This document shows positions 1-8,434 of a stretch of DNA of 57,591 nucleotides, piece after piece. Under the pieces are notes generated by a model. That model was not told the origin of the DNA and made no database searches. It saw only the letters and a program-made list of their open reading frames with translations. A program made the translations under genes and the position numbers. Within the stretch, counting starts at the first letter, position 1; every line of letters begins with the position of its first letter. The DNA comes from Treponema sp. (lineage in GTDB: Bacteria > Spirochaetota > Spirochaetia > Treponematales > Breznakiellaceae), in NCBI GenBank assembly GCA_009777995.1, contig WRKT01000013.1:1-57591 (forward strand). Reading direction: 5' to 3'.

Positions 1-1
1 G

Positions 2-793
2 ATAGGTATTGCACTTATCTGTTTCAATTTTACCTCTATGGATCATACAACAGCCTTCTTTGCTTCTGCCCCCGGAGGGATTACGGATATAGTGCTCATA
101 AGCACCGAGACTGATGCAAATCCCCTGCAAATATCATTAATACATAGCTCAAGACTCTTCTTTGCCCTGGTTTTCCTGCCAATTTTAAGCAAGCATATTA
201 CATCAATTATCGAGAAAAAATGGCCGATTTTATGTGCATCAAGGGAAAAAAGAAAGGATTCTTCAATTTCTATTATAGAAAGCACAAAAAAAAGCGGGAT
301 AAATGTATTCTTTTCTTTAACAGTGGCAGTTTGTGGGGCATTGACCGGTTTTTTCCTTGGGATTCCTGCAGGAACATTGGTTTTCAGCATGGTTTTTACC
401 TGCATTTTCAATTTAACTACAAAAAGAGCTTATATCCCGATAAAATTACGCAAAGCTACCCAGATTTTTGCAGGATCAATAATCGGAAGCAGCATAACAA
501 TGGGAAATATCATGGAAATATCATCTGTTATACTGCCTTTAATAATAATCCTATCCGGTCTCATTATAATGAACCTTGGAATAGGTATATTGATCTTCTT
601 TCTTTGCAAATTGGACATTAGAACGGCCCTATTTTCCACAATCCCTGCGGGGGCAACAGAAATGGCCCTTATTGTCGATGACCTTGATGGGGACGGCCCA
701 AAGGTTGCATTAATTCAAACATTCCGTCTAATTTCTGTTATTTCGATATTTCCTCAAGTTTACTTCTTTATAATAAGAACCTTCTTAACCTGA
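2..793 (+). CDS. AbrB-family membrane permease, 5' end cut by the window
   Basis: This is the C-terminal 263 residues of a polytopic membrane protein; the reading frame is open to the window edge, so the start lies outside. It carries the second half of an AbrB-type (PF05145, once called putative ammonia monooxygenase) duplicated fold. SAPGGITDIVLIS and PAGATEMALIVDDLDGD are the two internally related signature loops, each followed by a hydrophobic stretch. Six or so membrane segments are visible. The biochemical role of the family is poorly defined; it is thought to act as a membrane transporter or regulator. It ends 6 bp before the convergent dtd gene, with no clear terminator between. The family call is good; the substrate is unknown. 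Confidence 0.75.
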   Translation: MGIALICFNFTSMDHTTAFFASAPGGITDIVLISTETDANPLQISLIHSSRLFFALVFLPILSKHITSIIEKKWPILCASREKRKDSSISIIESTKKSGINVFFSLTVAVCGALTGFFLGIPAGTLVFSMVFTCIFNLTTKRAYIPIKLRKATQIFAGSIIGSSITMGNIMEISSVILPLIIILSGLIIMNLGIGILIFFLCKLDIRTALFSTIPAGATEMALIVDDLDGDGPKVALIQTFRLISVISIFPQVYFFIIRTFLT

Positions 794-799
794 ACGAAA

Positions 800-1273
800 C
801 TATATTTCCCGGGAATCAAGCAATATGGTCACAGGCCCTTCATTTGTATAGCTTACGTCCATCATTGCTTTGAAAACACCCGACTCACAGACCAGACCCT
901 GCTCTCTGATTTTCTCGATAAAATGCTCGTAGAGGGCATTTGCTCTTTCCGGATCTGCTGCATCCCCGTAGAAGGGCCTTCGGCCCCTGCTGACATTTGC
1001 AAGGAGGGTAAATTGAGAGATAGCGAGAATCCCGAGGCCTTCTTCGCTTGCTCCCGGTTTTTCTATAATATCCAATAGGGAGAGGTTCATCTTCCCTGCA
1101 TCATCATTAAAAATTCGCAAATTGGCAATCTTTTCAGCCATTTTGCAAGCGTCCTTCTCGGTATCTTCACCTGCAACGCCAAGATAAACAAGGAGTCCCC
1201 TGTTTATGCTTCCTGTAATAGAGCCTTCTACTGTAACCGATGCTTCCCGCACACGTTGAATAACCGCTTTCAC
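800..1273 (-). CDS. dtd: D-aminoacyl-tRNA deacylase
   Basis: This 157-residue protein matches the usual Dtd length. It hydrolyses D-aminoacyl-tRNA (and glycyl-tRNA-Ala) in the cytoplasm as a proofreading step in translation. The two signature motifs are present: SQFTL at residues 86-90 and NEGPVT at 144-149, the latter being the cross-subunit Gly-cisPro element. The N-terminus MKAVIQRV is typical. The start codon is GTG. It lies 3 bp downstream of the TPR membrane protein gene on the same strand, so the two are probably co-transcribed. Confidence 0.95.
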   Translation of the reverse strand: MKAVIQRVREASVTVEGSITGSINRGLLVYLGVAGEDTEKDACKMAEKIANLRIFNDDAGKMNLSLLDIIEKPGASEEGLGILAISQFTLLANVSRGRRPFYGDAADPERANALYEHFIEKIREQGLVCESGVFKAMMDVSYTNEGPVTILLDSREI

Positions 1274-1276
1274 AAT

Positions 1277-2401
1277 CTAGTTTCTTACCCTCTCGAGCAT
1301 CCCCGTCTGATTAAGAGAAACCCCCTGAATCCTAATCCCCGACTCTCTTTCGGAGGATATGGGAATGACTTGTCCAAGAATTTCAACAGGATGCTCGGTA
1401 TTTACGGGAATTGCAAAGTCAAATATAACATGGACTATTCCTTCCATAATTCTGAAAGTATCATAGCCGACGAGCAGATCAAAGGATGTATGATTCTCCT
1501 CAACAAGTAAATTTGTTGCCATGCCGCGCCAGATCACATGAGTTTCCCTGAAGATAAAGGGGTTCTGTATCACTTCAGCATAGGTGAACCTGTCTTCCAG
1601 AGTATTAAAACCGGGGACAACAAGGTAGGAATTAAGGATTCTGGCCCTGTTTTTCACCGGCTCAGGGGCATTAGACTCAAGGATCAGGTTCATCCTCGTT
1701 CTTGCTGCATCATCCCTATTCTCCATAAAGAAATTAAGTCCCTCATTATAGTTATCTTCAACTTGAGTCCTTGTTAAAACATAGCGAAAACTGCCCTCGC
1801 TCTGCATTGGTGCATCGAGCTCATCCCTCGATAGAACCAGATTTTCGGGAACCACCCTCTGCTCCCTGCCTTGGGGAAGGGATATATAGCCTGTAACAAG
1901 AGCAACGCCAAGGCCGGCAATAATCAAGGCAAGGACTGAAAGGGACCCTATCACTATCGATCTTCTTTGGACACCTGCCTTTGGAAGGGGCGGGAAGAGG
2001 GTATGCAGCTTGCCAATGGCAATCCAATTGGAAATATTCTCAGGCCCGGGATGCTTCCTTATAATTTTTAAGGCCTTATGTGCAATTTTATTGTGTTCAT
2101 CAAGGGAGATGACTTCGAGGTAGAGATCAACAGCTTTGTCGGTGTCCCCATGGTTCAGGTATAGGGCTGCAAGACCAAGGAGTGTATTCGGCTCCCTCAT
2201 CTTTTGTTCGTATGCCAATCTATAATAGGTCAGAGCCATGCCGAAAATTTTTGAGTATAGGTAGCAGGTTCCCAAAAGATAATGATAATTAAAGGAGCCG
2301 TAATATCGGCTTGCCTCGATCTCCAGAGATTTTATTGCAGCATCGTAATTTTTTCTCTTTGCAAGGTGTGCAGCTTTGGTTAAAATGGGATCGAGCTTCA
2401 T
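1277..2401 (-). CDS. TPR-repeat protein with one membrane segment
   Basis: A 374-residue protein. The N-terminal ~140 residues hold TPR-like helix pairs (for example YHYLLGTCYLYSKIFGMALTYYRLAYEQ and the following LLGLAALYLNHGDTDKAVDLYLEVISL region). One strongly hydrophobic segment lies around residues 152-174, and the last ~190 residues probably lie outside the cytoplasm. The ATG at 2401 is preferred; an in-frame GTG at 2440 would add 13 residues, and neither has a strong Shine-Dalgarno sequence. TPRs mediate protein contacts; no enzymatic motif is visible. It forms an operon with dtd. It resembles the TPR proteins common in treponeme envelopes, but the partner is unknown. Confidence 0.75.
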   Translation of the reverse strand: MKLDPILTKAAHLAKRKNYDAAIKSLEIEASRYYGSFNYHYLLGTCYLYSKIFGMALTYYRLAYEQKMREPNTLLGLAALYLNHGDTDKAVDLYLEVISLDEHNKIAHKALKIIRKHPGPENISNWIAIGKLHTLFPPLPKAGVQRRSIVIGSLSVLALIIAGLGVALVTGYISLPQGREQRVVPENLVLSRDELDAPMQSEGSFRYVLTRTQVEDNYNEGLNFFMENRDDAARTRMNLILESNAPEPVKNRARILNSYLVVPGFNTLEDRFTYAEVIQNPFIFRETHVIWRGMATNLLVEENHTSFDLLVGYDTFRIMEGIVHVIFDFAIPVNTEHPVEILGQVIPISSERESGIRIQGVSLNQTGMLERVRN

Positions 2402-2547
2402 ATCTCTATGATAATCTCGATAAAACTTCTTGTAAAGCACTTCTTAATGCTAAAGGACGGGTGCAGGCAAGATTACCCCTTGTAATTATTGAGAAAAACA
2501 GGTACAATTAAGAGGGTGATTATACAAATTGAGTGAAAATGTAGGCC

Positions 2548-3501
2548 ATGAATGAGAAAGGAGTGGAAGAGTTACTTCACAAAGCCTATGAAGCTCTCAA
2601 AATAGGCGAATCAGAAACCGCCGAAGCCTTTCTCCGATCTGCATTGGAAAGGGATTTTGAGCACCCGGTAGTCTTATATGCTCTTAAATGCCTTAATTGG
2701 TGGCTTGAAAGAGTAAAAAGGCTCGATGAATTCCATGACCCGTATGAGAGGGGGCTTTTTATTCTCTCGCAATGGAAGGGGTATTATGGTTTTTTGGATC
2801 GAATAAGTGATACATCTCTTCCGGGCAAAGAAGCTTGTGATTCCTGCCAGTACGCCATAAGGCGTTTTGTTTTTACTTTGGCTCTGGAATATTTTTTGGT
2901 CTTGATAAGAGACGGGGTTAATGTTCATGATCCCGATCTTTTATTGCAAATAGGCCGCTGCTGTAAGGGTGCAGGTGATTGGGAGGGTAGTCTAAGGTAT
3001 CTTGAACAGGCAAGCCGAATCAGGAGAGAGGACAGCGCAATATTTTCAGAACTTGCCGATGTGAAGGCCCTTCTCGGGGAAGACAGGGCGGCAAAGGCAT
3101 TTTTTAGGGAAGCTTTTTTCCTTGACCCGCAGGGAATAGACCTTCAGAGCCTTGAATCGGAGATGATACTCCAACTATTGGAAAGGGTGAAAAACCTTGG
3201 ATTCAGCGGGGTTGAGCTTGCCGAATGGATCCCCATCTGGGGCTGTATTTGGGGCATTTTTTCGATAAAGAGGGAACTTAAGCCGGTGGAACTTAGCAGG
3301 CTGAAGCAATCCATTCTCTCTCTCGAAAATGAGTATAGGAGTAATAGGGGCGGACCTGAAATAAAACCGCGGCTTTTGAACCGTTATTTTTGGCTGGTTG
3401 ATCACTGTGAGCACAACCGTGATGGTACCGGCTTGATGGACGAAACTTTTTTGAAGATAAAATTTATAGATCCGGTTGTGCACGAACACTATAGAACTTA
3501 G
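2548..3501 (+). CDS. TPR-repeat protein upstream of greA
   Basis: A 317-residue soluble protein without signal peptide or membrane segment. Residues 4-45 and about 120-215 form TPR-like repeats (LLHKAYEALKIGESETAEAF; LLQIGRCCKGAGDWEGSLRYL; ELADVKALLGEDRAAKAFF). The remainder is helical and unassigned. The stop codon TAG at 3499-3501 overlaps the first base of the GGAG that serves the next gene, so translation is likely coupled to the GreA-like protein. By position it may act with that factor, but no sequence feature proves this. Confidence 0.75.
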   Translation: MNEKGVEELLHKAYEALKIGESETAEAFLRSALERDFEHPVVLYALKCLNWWLERVKRLDEFHDPYERGLFILSQWKGYYGFLDRISDTSLPGKEACDSCQYAIRRFVFTLALEYFLVLIRDGVNVHDPDLLLQIGRCCKGAGDWEGSLRYLEQASRIRREDSAIFSELADVKALLGEDRAAKAFFREAFFLDPQGIDLQSLESEMILQLLERVKNLGFSGVELAEWIPIWGCIWGIFSIKRELKPVELSRLKQSILSLENEYRSNRGGPEIKPRLLNRYFWLVDHCEHNRDGTGLMDETFLKIKFIDPVVHEHYRT

Positions 3502-3511
3502 GAGTTATATG

Positions 3512-6199
3512 ATGTCTGAAGCTCTCCTCAAAAATGTCCAGGAAATGCTTAATGAGGAAAAATGGACCCGCGCAACACTCAGTAATTATTCCGCAAGCCA
3601 ATTTAAGGAGCTGGATACCATATTAAAAGAGGCCAGGGAAGGTCGTTTTGAGAATGAGCTAAAAAAGCTCATGGACGAGCACTTAAGTCATACAAAGAAC
3701 AGTATTATAGCTCTATATCTTGGCGGAATGACTGCCCTTTCTCAGCAGATTATTGATGATTCTGCAATGATAAGCTTGGTAAGCATCTTTTTGGATAATC
3801 ATAAATGGGTAATTGTAAGGTATCTCTGCGAAAGAATACTCGATTACGGTGAATCGAAGTTTGCACTTAGAACTCTAATAGATTGTCATAAGAATGAAAA
3901 TGATGAAGAAGGCGTATTCGAGATTTGGGAAAGGCTTGTTAAAGTTGATCATGAAGAGGCTGACCTTGCAAAGACCCTTGCCGAGAGGTTTGAAAAGCAG
4001 GGAGATATTGAAAACGCAATAGACTATTTAAAGAAGGCATTACATAGATATATTGCAAAGCATCAATTCAATAATGTTAAAGAGATTTGGGACAAGCTGC
4101 TTGGATACTGCCCTGAAGAGATTGACTTTTTTCTTCATATTCAAAAAAGGGTTGCAAAAAACTTTGATGAGCAGAAGGCGGGCAGTCTTCTTAAAGAAAT
4201 GTATGATGTCTGCATTAAAAGGGATGACCTTAATACCGGAATTGCGGTGCTAAAATTAATTCTTGATTACGACAATGATGATCGTCATGCAAGAAGAGAG
4301 ATTACAGAATGTTATAGAAAAAAATATGCCGACCATAGTCAACTCGATGATTATATTCGAGTTTCAAGCCTTGCCCAGGGCCCAAGGAATGTAAAAGAAG
4401 CAGTTCAAGATTTTGAAAAGCATATTGCCTTCGATAAGGGCAATTTTGTATTTCATAGAACCTGGGGAGTGGGCCGCATAGGTAATTTACAGGGTGATGA
4501 TATTGTAATTGATTTTTCCAAACAGCGCGGTCATGCAATGTCATTGAAAATGGCAGTTAATGCCCTGCAGACTCTGGCAAAAGACCATATTTGGGTATTA
4601 AAGGCTGTATGGAAAAAGGAAAAGCTTCACGAAAAAGTTAAGGCAGAGCCTGCATGGGCCTTAAAAACCGTAATTAAGAGCTTTGGTAATTCCTGTGATT
4701 TTAAGCGTATAAAGAGTGAACTTGTACCTTCCGTTCTTTCTGTATCTGAATGGACTGGTTGGAGCACCAAGGCAAGGGAGATTCTGAAAACTGATCCGTC
4801 TTTCGGCCTTAACCCTGATAATATCGATCTGTTTATTGTAAGGGAAAGACCTATCAGCGTAGAAGAGAAGCTCTATAATGAGTTTAAGGCGGCAAGAAAT
4901 ATATTTGAAAGGGCTCAAGTCTTGCAGAATTTCGCATCGAAAAAGGAAGCAGAGCAAGATTCTGAATACTTTAACGAAATGTTTGATTATTTCGCCGCCT
5001 ATCTTAAATCCTACCATCAGGTGAGCGAGCAGGTTGTTGTTTCTTATCTCCTTGTAAAGGAACTTATTGGTCAGTACCCCTATTTAGTGGGTGCAGGAAT
5101 CAGGATTAACTTCACTGACCTTTATAATGGCATTGAAGATGCAGGTGAACTTTTTGTTAATCTAAAAGATTTAAGACTTAAGGAAGAGTTCCTAAAAAAT
5201 ATTCGCCTTTTCATTCCGGCATGGCCTGAAATCTATATTAAGCTCTTTCCCCGCTGTCCGATTAACACAATCATTCTGCATTTGCAGAGAGAGGGTTATG
5301 CTGATAAGCTAAGGGCGATGGCAATAAACTGTTTTGAAAACTATAGGGACTATAGAGAATCAGCAGTGTGGCTTTTTAAGAACTCAAGCGATGAGCCTTG
5401 GTTTAAAGAGGCAAATATTGCATACGAAAAACAGCTAATTGCCCTTATTCATATTCTTGACAATAGCTATAGGGACATAGAAAACCGGAGGGACACTTCT
5501 GAAAGCCGTAAGTTAAACAAACAGGTATATACGATTCTATTTAAAGAGAATGTGATCAATAATTACTTTGATACTACGAACACAGAAACAATTGTCCGTC
5601 TATATACTTTTATTAATGCGGTAAAGGATCTTGATCCTGCCGACAAGATGAACTTGAGAAACAGGATCTTAAAAAAGCATCCTGACTTTAAGTTCTTTGG
5701 CACCGAGGAAAAGAAAACTGCGAGCCTTGGTCTGCTTGTTACATCTGAAAAGCTTCAGGAAAAGAAGAAGCAGCTTGCACATATTAATGAAGTTGACATT
5801 CCTATTAACTATAAGGAACTTGAAGCTGCAAGACTCCATGGTGATTTTAAAGAAAACGCCGAATACCATGCTGCAAGAGATAAACAGAATCAGCTTACTT
5901 CACTTGCATCGAAACTCAGCAGTGATATTGACAGGGCCAAGACCTTTGATCCTACTCAGGTAAATACGCAGAAAATTTCTTTCGGAACCAAGGTGACATT
6001 ATTAAATAAGAGTTCAAATGAAAAGGAAGAGTTTACGATATTAGGCCCATGGGAATCTGATCCAAAGAACCATATTATTTCTTATCAGTCCCCATTTGGA
6101 GAAGTAATCCTTAATAAGGCTGTCGGAGATGAGGTAGAGTTTTTAAATAACGATGAAAGGATTTCTTACTCGGTAGAAAAAATTTCTTCGGCATTTTAA
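3512..6199 (+). CDS. greA: GreA transcript-cleavage factor with a large N-terminal helical-repeat extension
   Basis: An 895-residue protein. Only the last ~160 residues are GreA: the coiled-coil tip with GDFKENAEYHAAR (the conserved acidic tip and ENAEY signature), followed by the FKBP-like domain with FGTKVTLLN, LGPWESD and SPFGEVILNKAVGDEVEF. GreA enters the RNA polymerase secondary channel and stimulates cleavage of backtracked RNA. The first ~735 residues are a helical solenoid with TPR-like pairs (WEKYRYL-type spacing is absent, but DIENAIDYLKKAL and similar pairs recur). Normal GreA is ~158 residues. AGGAG at 3500-3504 favours ATG 3512 (7 nt) over ATG 3509 (4 nt). Long GreA proteins of this type are known from treponemes. 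Confidence 0.9.
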   Translation: MSEALLKNVQEMLNEEKWTRATLSNYSASQFKELDTILKEAREGRFENELKKLMDEHLSHTKNSIIALYLGGMTALSQQIIDDSAMISLVSIFLDNHKWVIVRYLCERILDYGESKFALRTLIDCHKNENDEEGVFEIWERLVKVDHEEADLAKTLAERFEKQGDIENAIDYLKKALHRYIAKHQFNNVKEIWDKLLGYCPEEIDFFLHIQKRVAKNFDEQKAGSLLKEMYDVCIKRDDLNTGIAVLKLILDYDNDDRHARREITECYRKKYADHSQLDDYIRVSSLAQGPRNVKEAVQDFEKHIAFDKGNFVFHRTWGVGRIGNLQGDDIVIDFSKQRGHAMSLKMAVNALQTLAKDHIWVLKAVWKKEKLHEKVKAEPAWALKTVIKSFGNSCDFKRIKSELVPSVLSVSEWTGWSTKAREILKTDPSFGLNPDNIDLFIVRERPISVEEKLYNEFKAARNIFERAQVLQNFASKKEAEQDSEYFNEMFDYFAAYLKSYHQVSEQVVVSYLLVKELIGQYPYLVGAGIRINFTDLYNGIEDAGELFVNLKDLRLKEEFLKNIRLFIPAWPEIYIKLFPRCPINTIILHLQREGYADKLRAMAINCFENYRDYRESAVWLFKNSSDEPWFKEANIAYEKQLIALIHILDNSYRDIENRRDTSESRKLNKQVYTILFKENVINNYFDTTNTETIVRLYTFINAVKDLDPADKMNLRNRILKKHPDFKFFGTEEKKTASLGLLVTSEKLQEKKKQLAHINEVDIPINYKELEAARLHGDFKENAEYHAARDKQNQLTSLASKLSSDIDRAKTFDPTQVNTQKISFGTKVTLLNKSSNEKEEFTILGPWESDPKNHIISYQSPFGEVILNKAVGDEVEFLNNDERISYSVEKISSAF

Positions 6200-6211
6200 A
6201 AAAGGAGAGGT

Positions 6212-7612
6212 ATGAAAAAAACGGTTTTTATTTTATTTCTTGTTTTTGGAATTACCTTAGGGGTTCATAGTCAAGCAGCAGGTCGTCAGCCGATTGACCT
6301 TATTGTTCTTCTTGACACCTCTTCACACATGAGCAGTATATATAGGGAAACAAGTAATTTCCTTACAGGTCCTTTTTTGGTTGAGCAGCTAAGGCTTGGA
6401 GATACTTTTCATCTTATTTCTTTTTCACAAAGTCCAAGGCTTGAAATATCACGCCGTGTTATAGGACAGAGTGATGTGGAAATTGTCATCGGCAGATTGC
6501 TCCTTATGTACCCTCTTGATCCTCCGTCAAATCTCTCGCAGGCATTGCAGTTCACAGAAAATTACTCATCATCTTTGCCTGAGGAACGCGGAAGGAAAGT
6601 CGTTCTTATTTCCGATGGGAGAGACCCAAATACACAGGGCCTGATTGATTCATACTCTCCAAGATTCAGGAATCAAGGAGCTGAGCTCGAGTTTATAAGG
6701 ATGCCGGTTACCGAGGTTACGCAGCAGGTGACTCAACAACAGCCGCAGGTAACCCAACAGCAACCACAGGTAACTCAGCAGCAGCCGCAAGTGACCCAGC
6801 AACAGTCGCAAGTGACTCAACAACAGCAGCAGACTCAACAGCAGCAGCAGGTAACTCAGCAGCAAGCGCAGGTGACTCAACAGCAAACCACGCAGCAACC
6901 CCAGGTGCAGCAGACACAGCAGCAAACCACACAGCAACAGAGCGAGCCAAGAGCCTCCTTCTTCAGTGACGGGATTCCCCTGCCTGTATTAATTGGCCTT
7001 GGAATTTTAGCGTTAATTTTAATTGTAATTATCATCCTTCTCGCATTAAAGCGCCGCAATCAGGGTACGAGCGGTCCAAGAGCAGCCTCCCCTGCTCCGG
7101 GACCGGCACAGGCAAGACCTGCCCAGGCTCCAAAGGCTGCATCCGGATTGGACATTTCTTCCCCAACCAAGAGATCAACTACGGTTCTTGAAGACAAGGT
7201 TTATGACGAATCCTTATTTATTCGCAAGCATGGGGAGCCTCTGATGCTGAACCTATTTGTTGCAGACCAGAATACTGCAATAGGAAGGAGAAATATTCGC
7301 TCAATGAAGGCAGGACAGACCTTCAGCATAGGCGGCGGTAAATCAGACTTCCTTATATTCTTAGTAAACATGCCGCAGAGAATTGCTGATGTGACTTATG
7401 ATGGCAGGAACTGCACCCTTACTCCAAGAAAACCTGAGCATTTCCCGGATATAGGTTCAAGCCCTGTAAGTAATTGTATAGGAAAAAGTATAAGGGTTGT
7501 TTCCCAAAAGAAATATGAAATGCATATACGGTTTGATATGTGGGAAGATCCGCTTGTTAAAATTAATAAGTTGATGAACTCGATTTCAAAACCGGGTCTT
7601 CCTAAAGAATAG
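6212..7612 (+). CDS. Exported VWA-domain protein with Gln-rich linker and C-terminal membrane anchor
   Basis: A 466-residue protein. Residues 1-23 form a signal peptide. A von Willebrand A domain follows (about 27-165: PIDLIVLLDTSSHMS, a degenerate MIDAS since DTSSH lacks the second serine; later KVVLISDGRDPN). Residues 168-244 are built of PQVTQQQ-like units. A membrane helix spans about 253-281, followed by basic RR residues, a Pro/Ala stretch and a ~140-residue C-terminal domain on the cytoplasmic side if the topology is as drawn. A strong Shine-Dalgarno (AAAGGAGAGG) precedes the ATG. It sits 12 bp after greA. Likely a periplasmic adhesion or assembly module joined to a cytosolic domain; ligand unknown. 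Confidence 0.8.
   Translation: MKKTVFILFLVFGITLGVHSQAAGRQPIDLIVLLDTSSHMSSIYRETSNFLTGPFLVEQLRLGDTFHLISFSQSPRLEISRRVIGQSDVEIVIGRLLLMYPLDPPSNLSQALQFTENYSSSLPEERGRKVVLISDGRDPNTQGLIDSYSPRFRNQGAELEFIRMPVTEVTQQVTQQQPQVTQQQPQVTQQQPQVTQQQSQVTQQQQQTQQQQQVTQQQAQVTQQQTTQQPQVQQTQQQTTQQQSEPRASFFSDGIPLPVLIGLGILALILIVIIILLALKRRNQGTSGPRAASPAPGPAQARPAQAPKAASGLDISSPTKRSTTVLEDKVYDESLFIRKHGEPLMLNLFVADQNTAIGRRNIRSMKAGQTFSIGGGKSDFLIFLVNMPQRIADVTYDGRNCTLTPRKPEHFPDIGSSPVSNCIGKSIRVVSQKKYEMHIRFDMWEDPLVKINKLMNSISKPGLPKE
6714..6945 (+). repeat. Gln/Thr/Val heptad repeat tract in the VWA protein
   Basis: Tandem coding repeats of about 21 bp translate as PQVTQQQ, drifting to SQVTQQQ, QQTQQQ and TTQQPQV towards the 3' end. 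The first four units are nearly identical, which makes this a variable-number tandem repeat candidate. It forms an extended hydrophilic linker between the VWA domain and the membrane helix. Confidence 0.85.
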
Positions 7613-7618
7613 AAATAA

Positions 7619-7658
7619 CCCGAATACAAATCTCTTAAGAGAAAGTATTCGAGTTTTT
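7619..7658 (+). terminator. Intrinsic terminator between convergent genes
   Basis: CGAATAC at 7621-7627 pairs with GTATTCG at 7645-7651, enclosing the palindrome CTCTTAAGAG (7632-7641). TTTTT at 7654-7658 follows on the plus strand. It ends the greA-VWA transcript and, by symmetry of the stem, could weakly serve the convergent hydrolase gene too. Confidence 0.7.
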
Positions 7659-7664
7659 CAAAGA

Positions 7665-8423
7665 CTATTTATACTCGTTGTAAATTAATAAGCCAATTTC
7701 GTTAGCCAGTGTTATGGTATCAAGTTCCCTTTTAAAGCCCATGCTAAAATAGGCAACGAAGATTGGAGCGCTTAAATACATTATCCCGACATCATGCCGT
7801 ACACCGGGCAGCTCACCTGTTTTATGAGCAAAATCAAACTCATCCGGGACTGTGAGAGCAGGCAATAGATTGTTAACAATCTGCTGTTTGAGTATTTTTA
7901 AAGCCGGCTCATACTTTTTTGGATTAGCATGAATACTTTCAAAAATGATGAGCATGTCCCTGCAGGAAGTATAGTTATCCTTCCCCTCCTCCCTTGCCTT
8001 AAAGTCCATCATCTTCCTTCCAAGCACGGTGTCTTTAAGAGAAAGAGCTTTGCACTTGCCGTTAATTACATCAAAGCCGAGGGTGCTTATCAATTTATTT
8101 GTCGATGTATTATCACTTAAATCGATCATCATTGTTGCATGATCTGAAATGGTTAAGGGTAGACCGGTACTGAGGAACTGAACAATCCCTGCTCCGGGAA
8201 CTACTTCTTCGGGTGAGACAGGGGCCGGCGAATTAAGATCAAGACGGCCTGCTTCAACTTCGTCCATAAGAGCAAGCAAGATTGGTACTTTAATTGTACT
8301 TGCAGAAGTAAAAGCCTTATCTTCGTTATAGGCAAGGGTTTCGCCTGTATTAAGGTTTTTTACAAGAAGGCCGACTTCCCCTTCTGCCTTACCAATGAGC
8401 TGCTTTGCTTTTTCAAACCACAT
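7665..8423 (-). CDS. Cytoplasmic class-A-beta-lactamase-fold serine hydrolase
   Basis: 252 residues with the three active-site motifs of the penicillin-recognising fold: S42-T-I-K45, S103-D-N105 and K201-T-G203. The loop that in class A lactamases carries the general base Glu166 reads GRKMMDFKAREEG, so the canonical ExxLN is missing. There is also no signal peptide; the protein starts MWFEKAKQL. It is therefore more likely an esterase, amidase or peptidase acting inside the cell than a resistance enzyme (Beta-lactamase2, PF13354 group). AAGGAGG sits 6 nt before the ATG. The gene lies 11 bp after the permease gene, so the two form an operon. Confidence 0.8.
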   Translation of the reverse strand: MWFEKAKQLIGKAEGEVGLLVKNLNTGETLAYNEDKAFTSASTIKVPILLALMDEVEAGRLDLNSPAPVSPEEVVPGAGIVQFLSTGLPLTISDHATMMIDLSDNTSTNKLISTLGFDVINGKCKALSLKDTVLGRKMMDFKAREEGKDNYTSCRDMLIIFESIHANPKKYEPALKILKQQIVNNLLPALTVPDEFDFAHKTGELPGVRHDVGIMYLSAPIFVAYFSMGFKRELDTITLANEIGLLIYNEYK

Positions 8424-8434
8424 GCCCTGCCTCC

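Noticed and set aside
1277..1510. A plus-strand frame opposite the TPR and dtd genes
   Set aside because: It is a shadow of the minus-strand genes with no homology or ribosome-binding site.
6714..6945. CRISPR array
   Set aside because: The repeats are coding tandem heptads without unique spacers or palindromic repeat units.
6650..6950. Leucine- and alanine-rich frames opposite the VWA repeat
   Set aside because: They mirror the Q-rich tandem repeat and have no independent coding signs.
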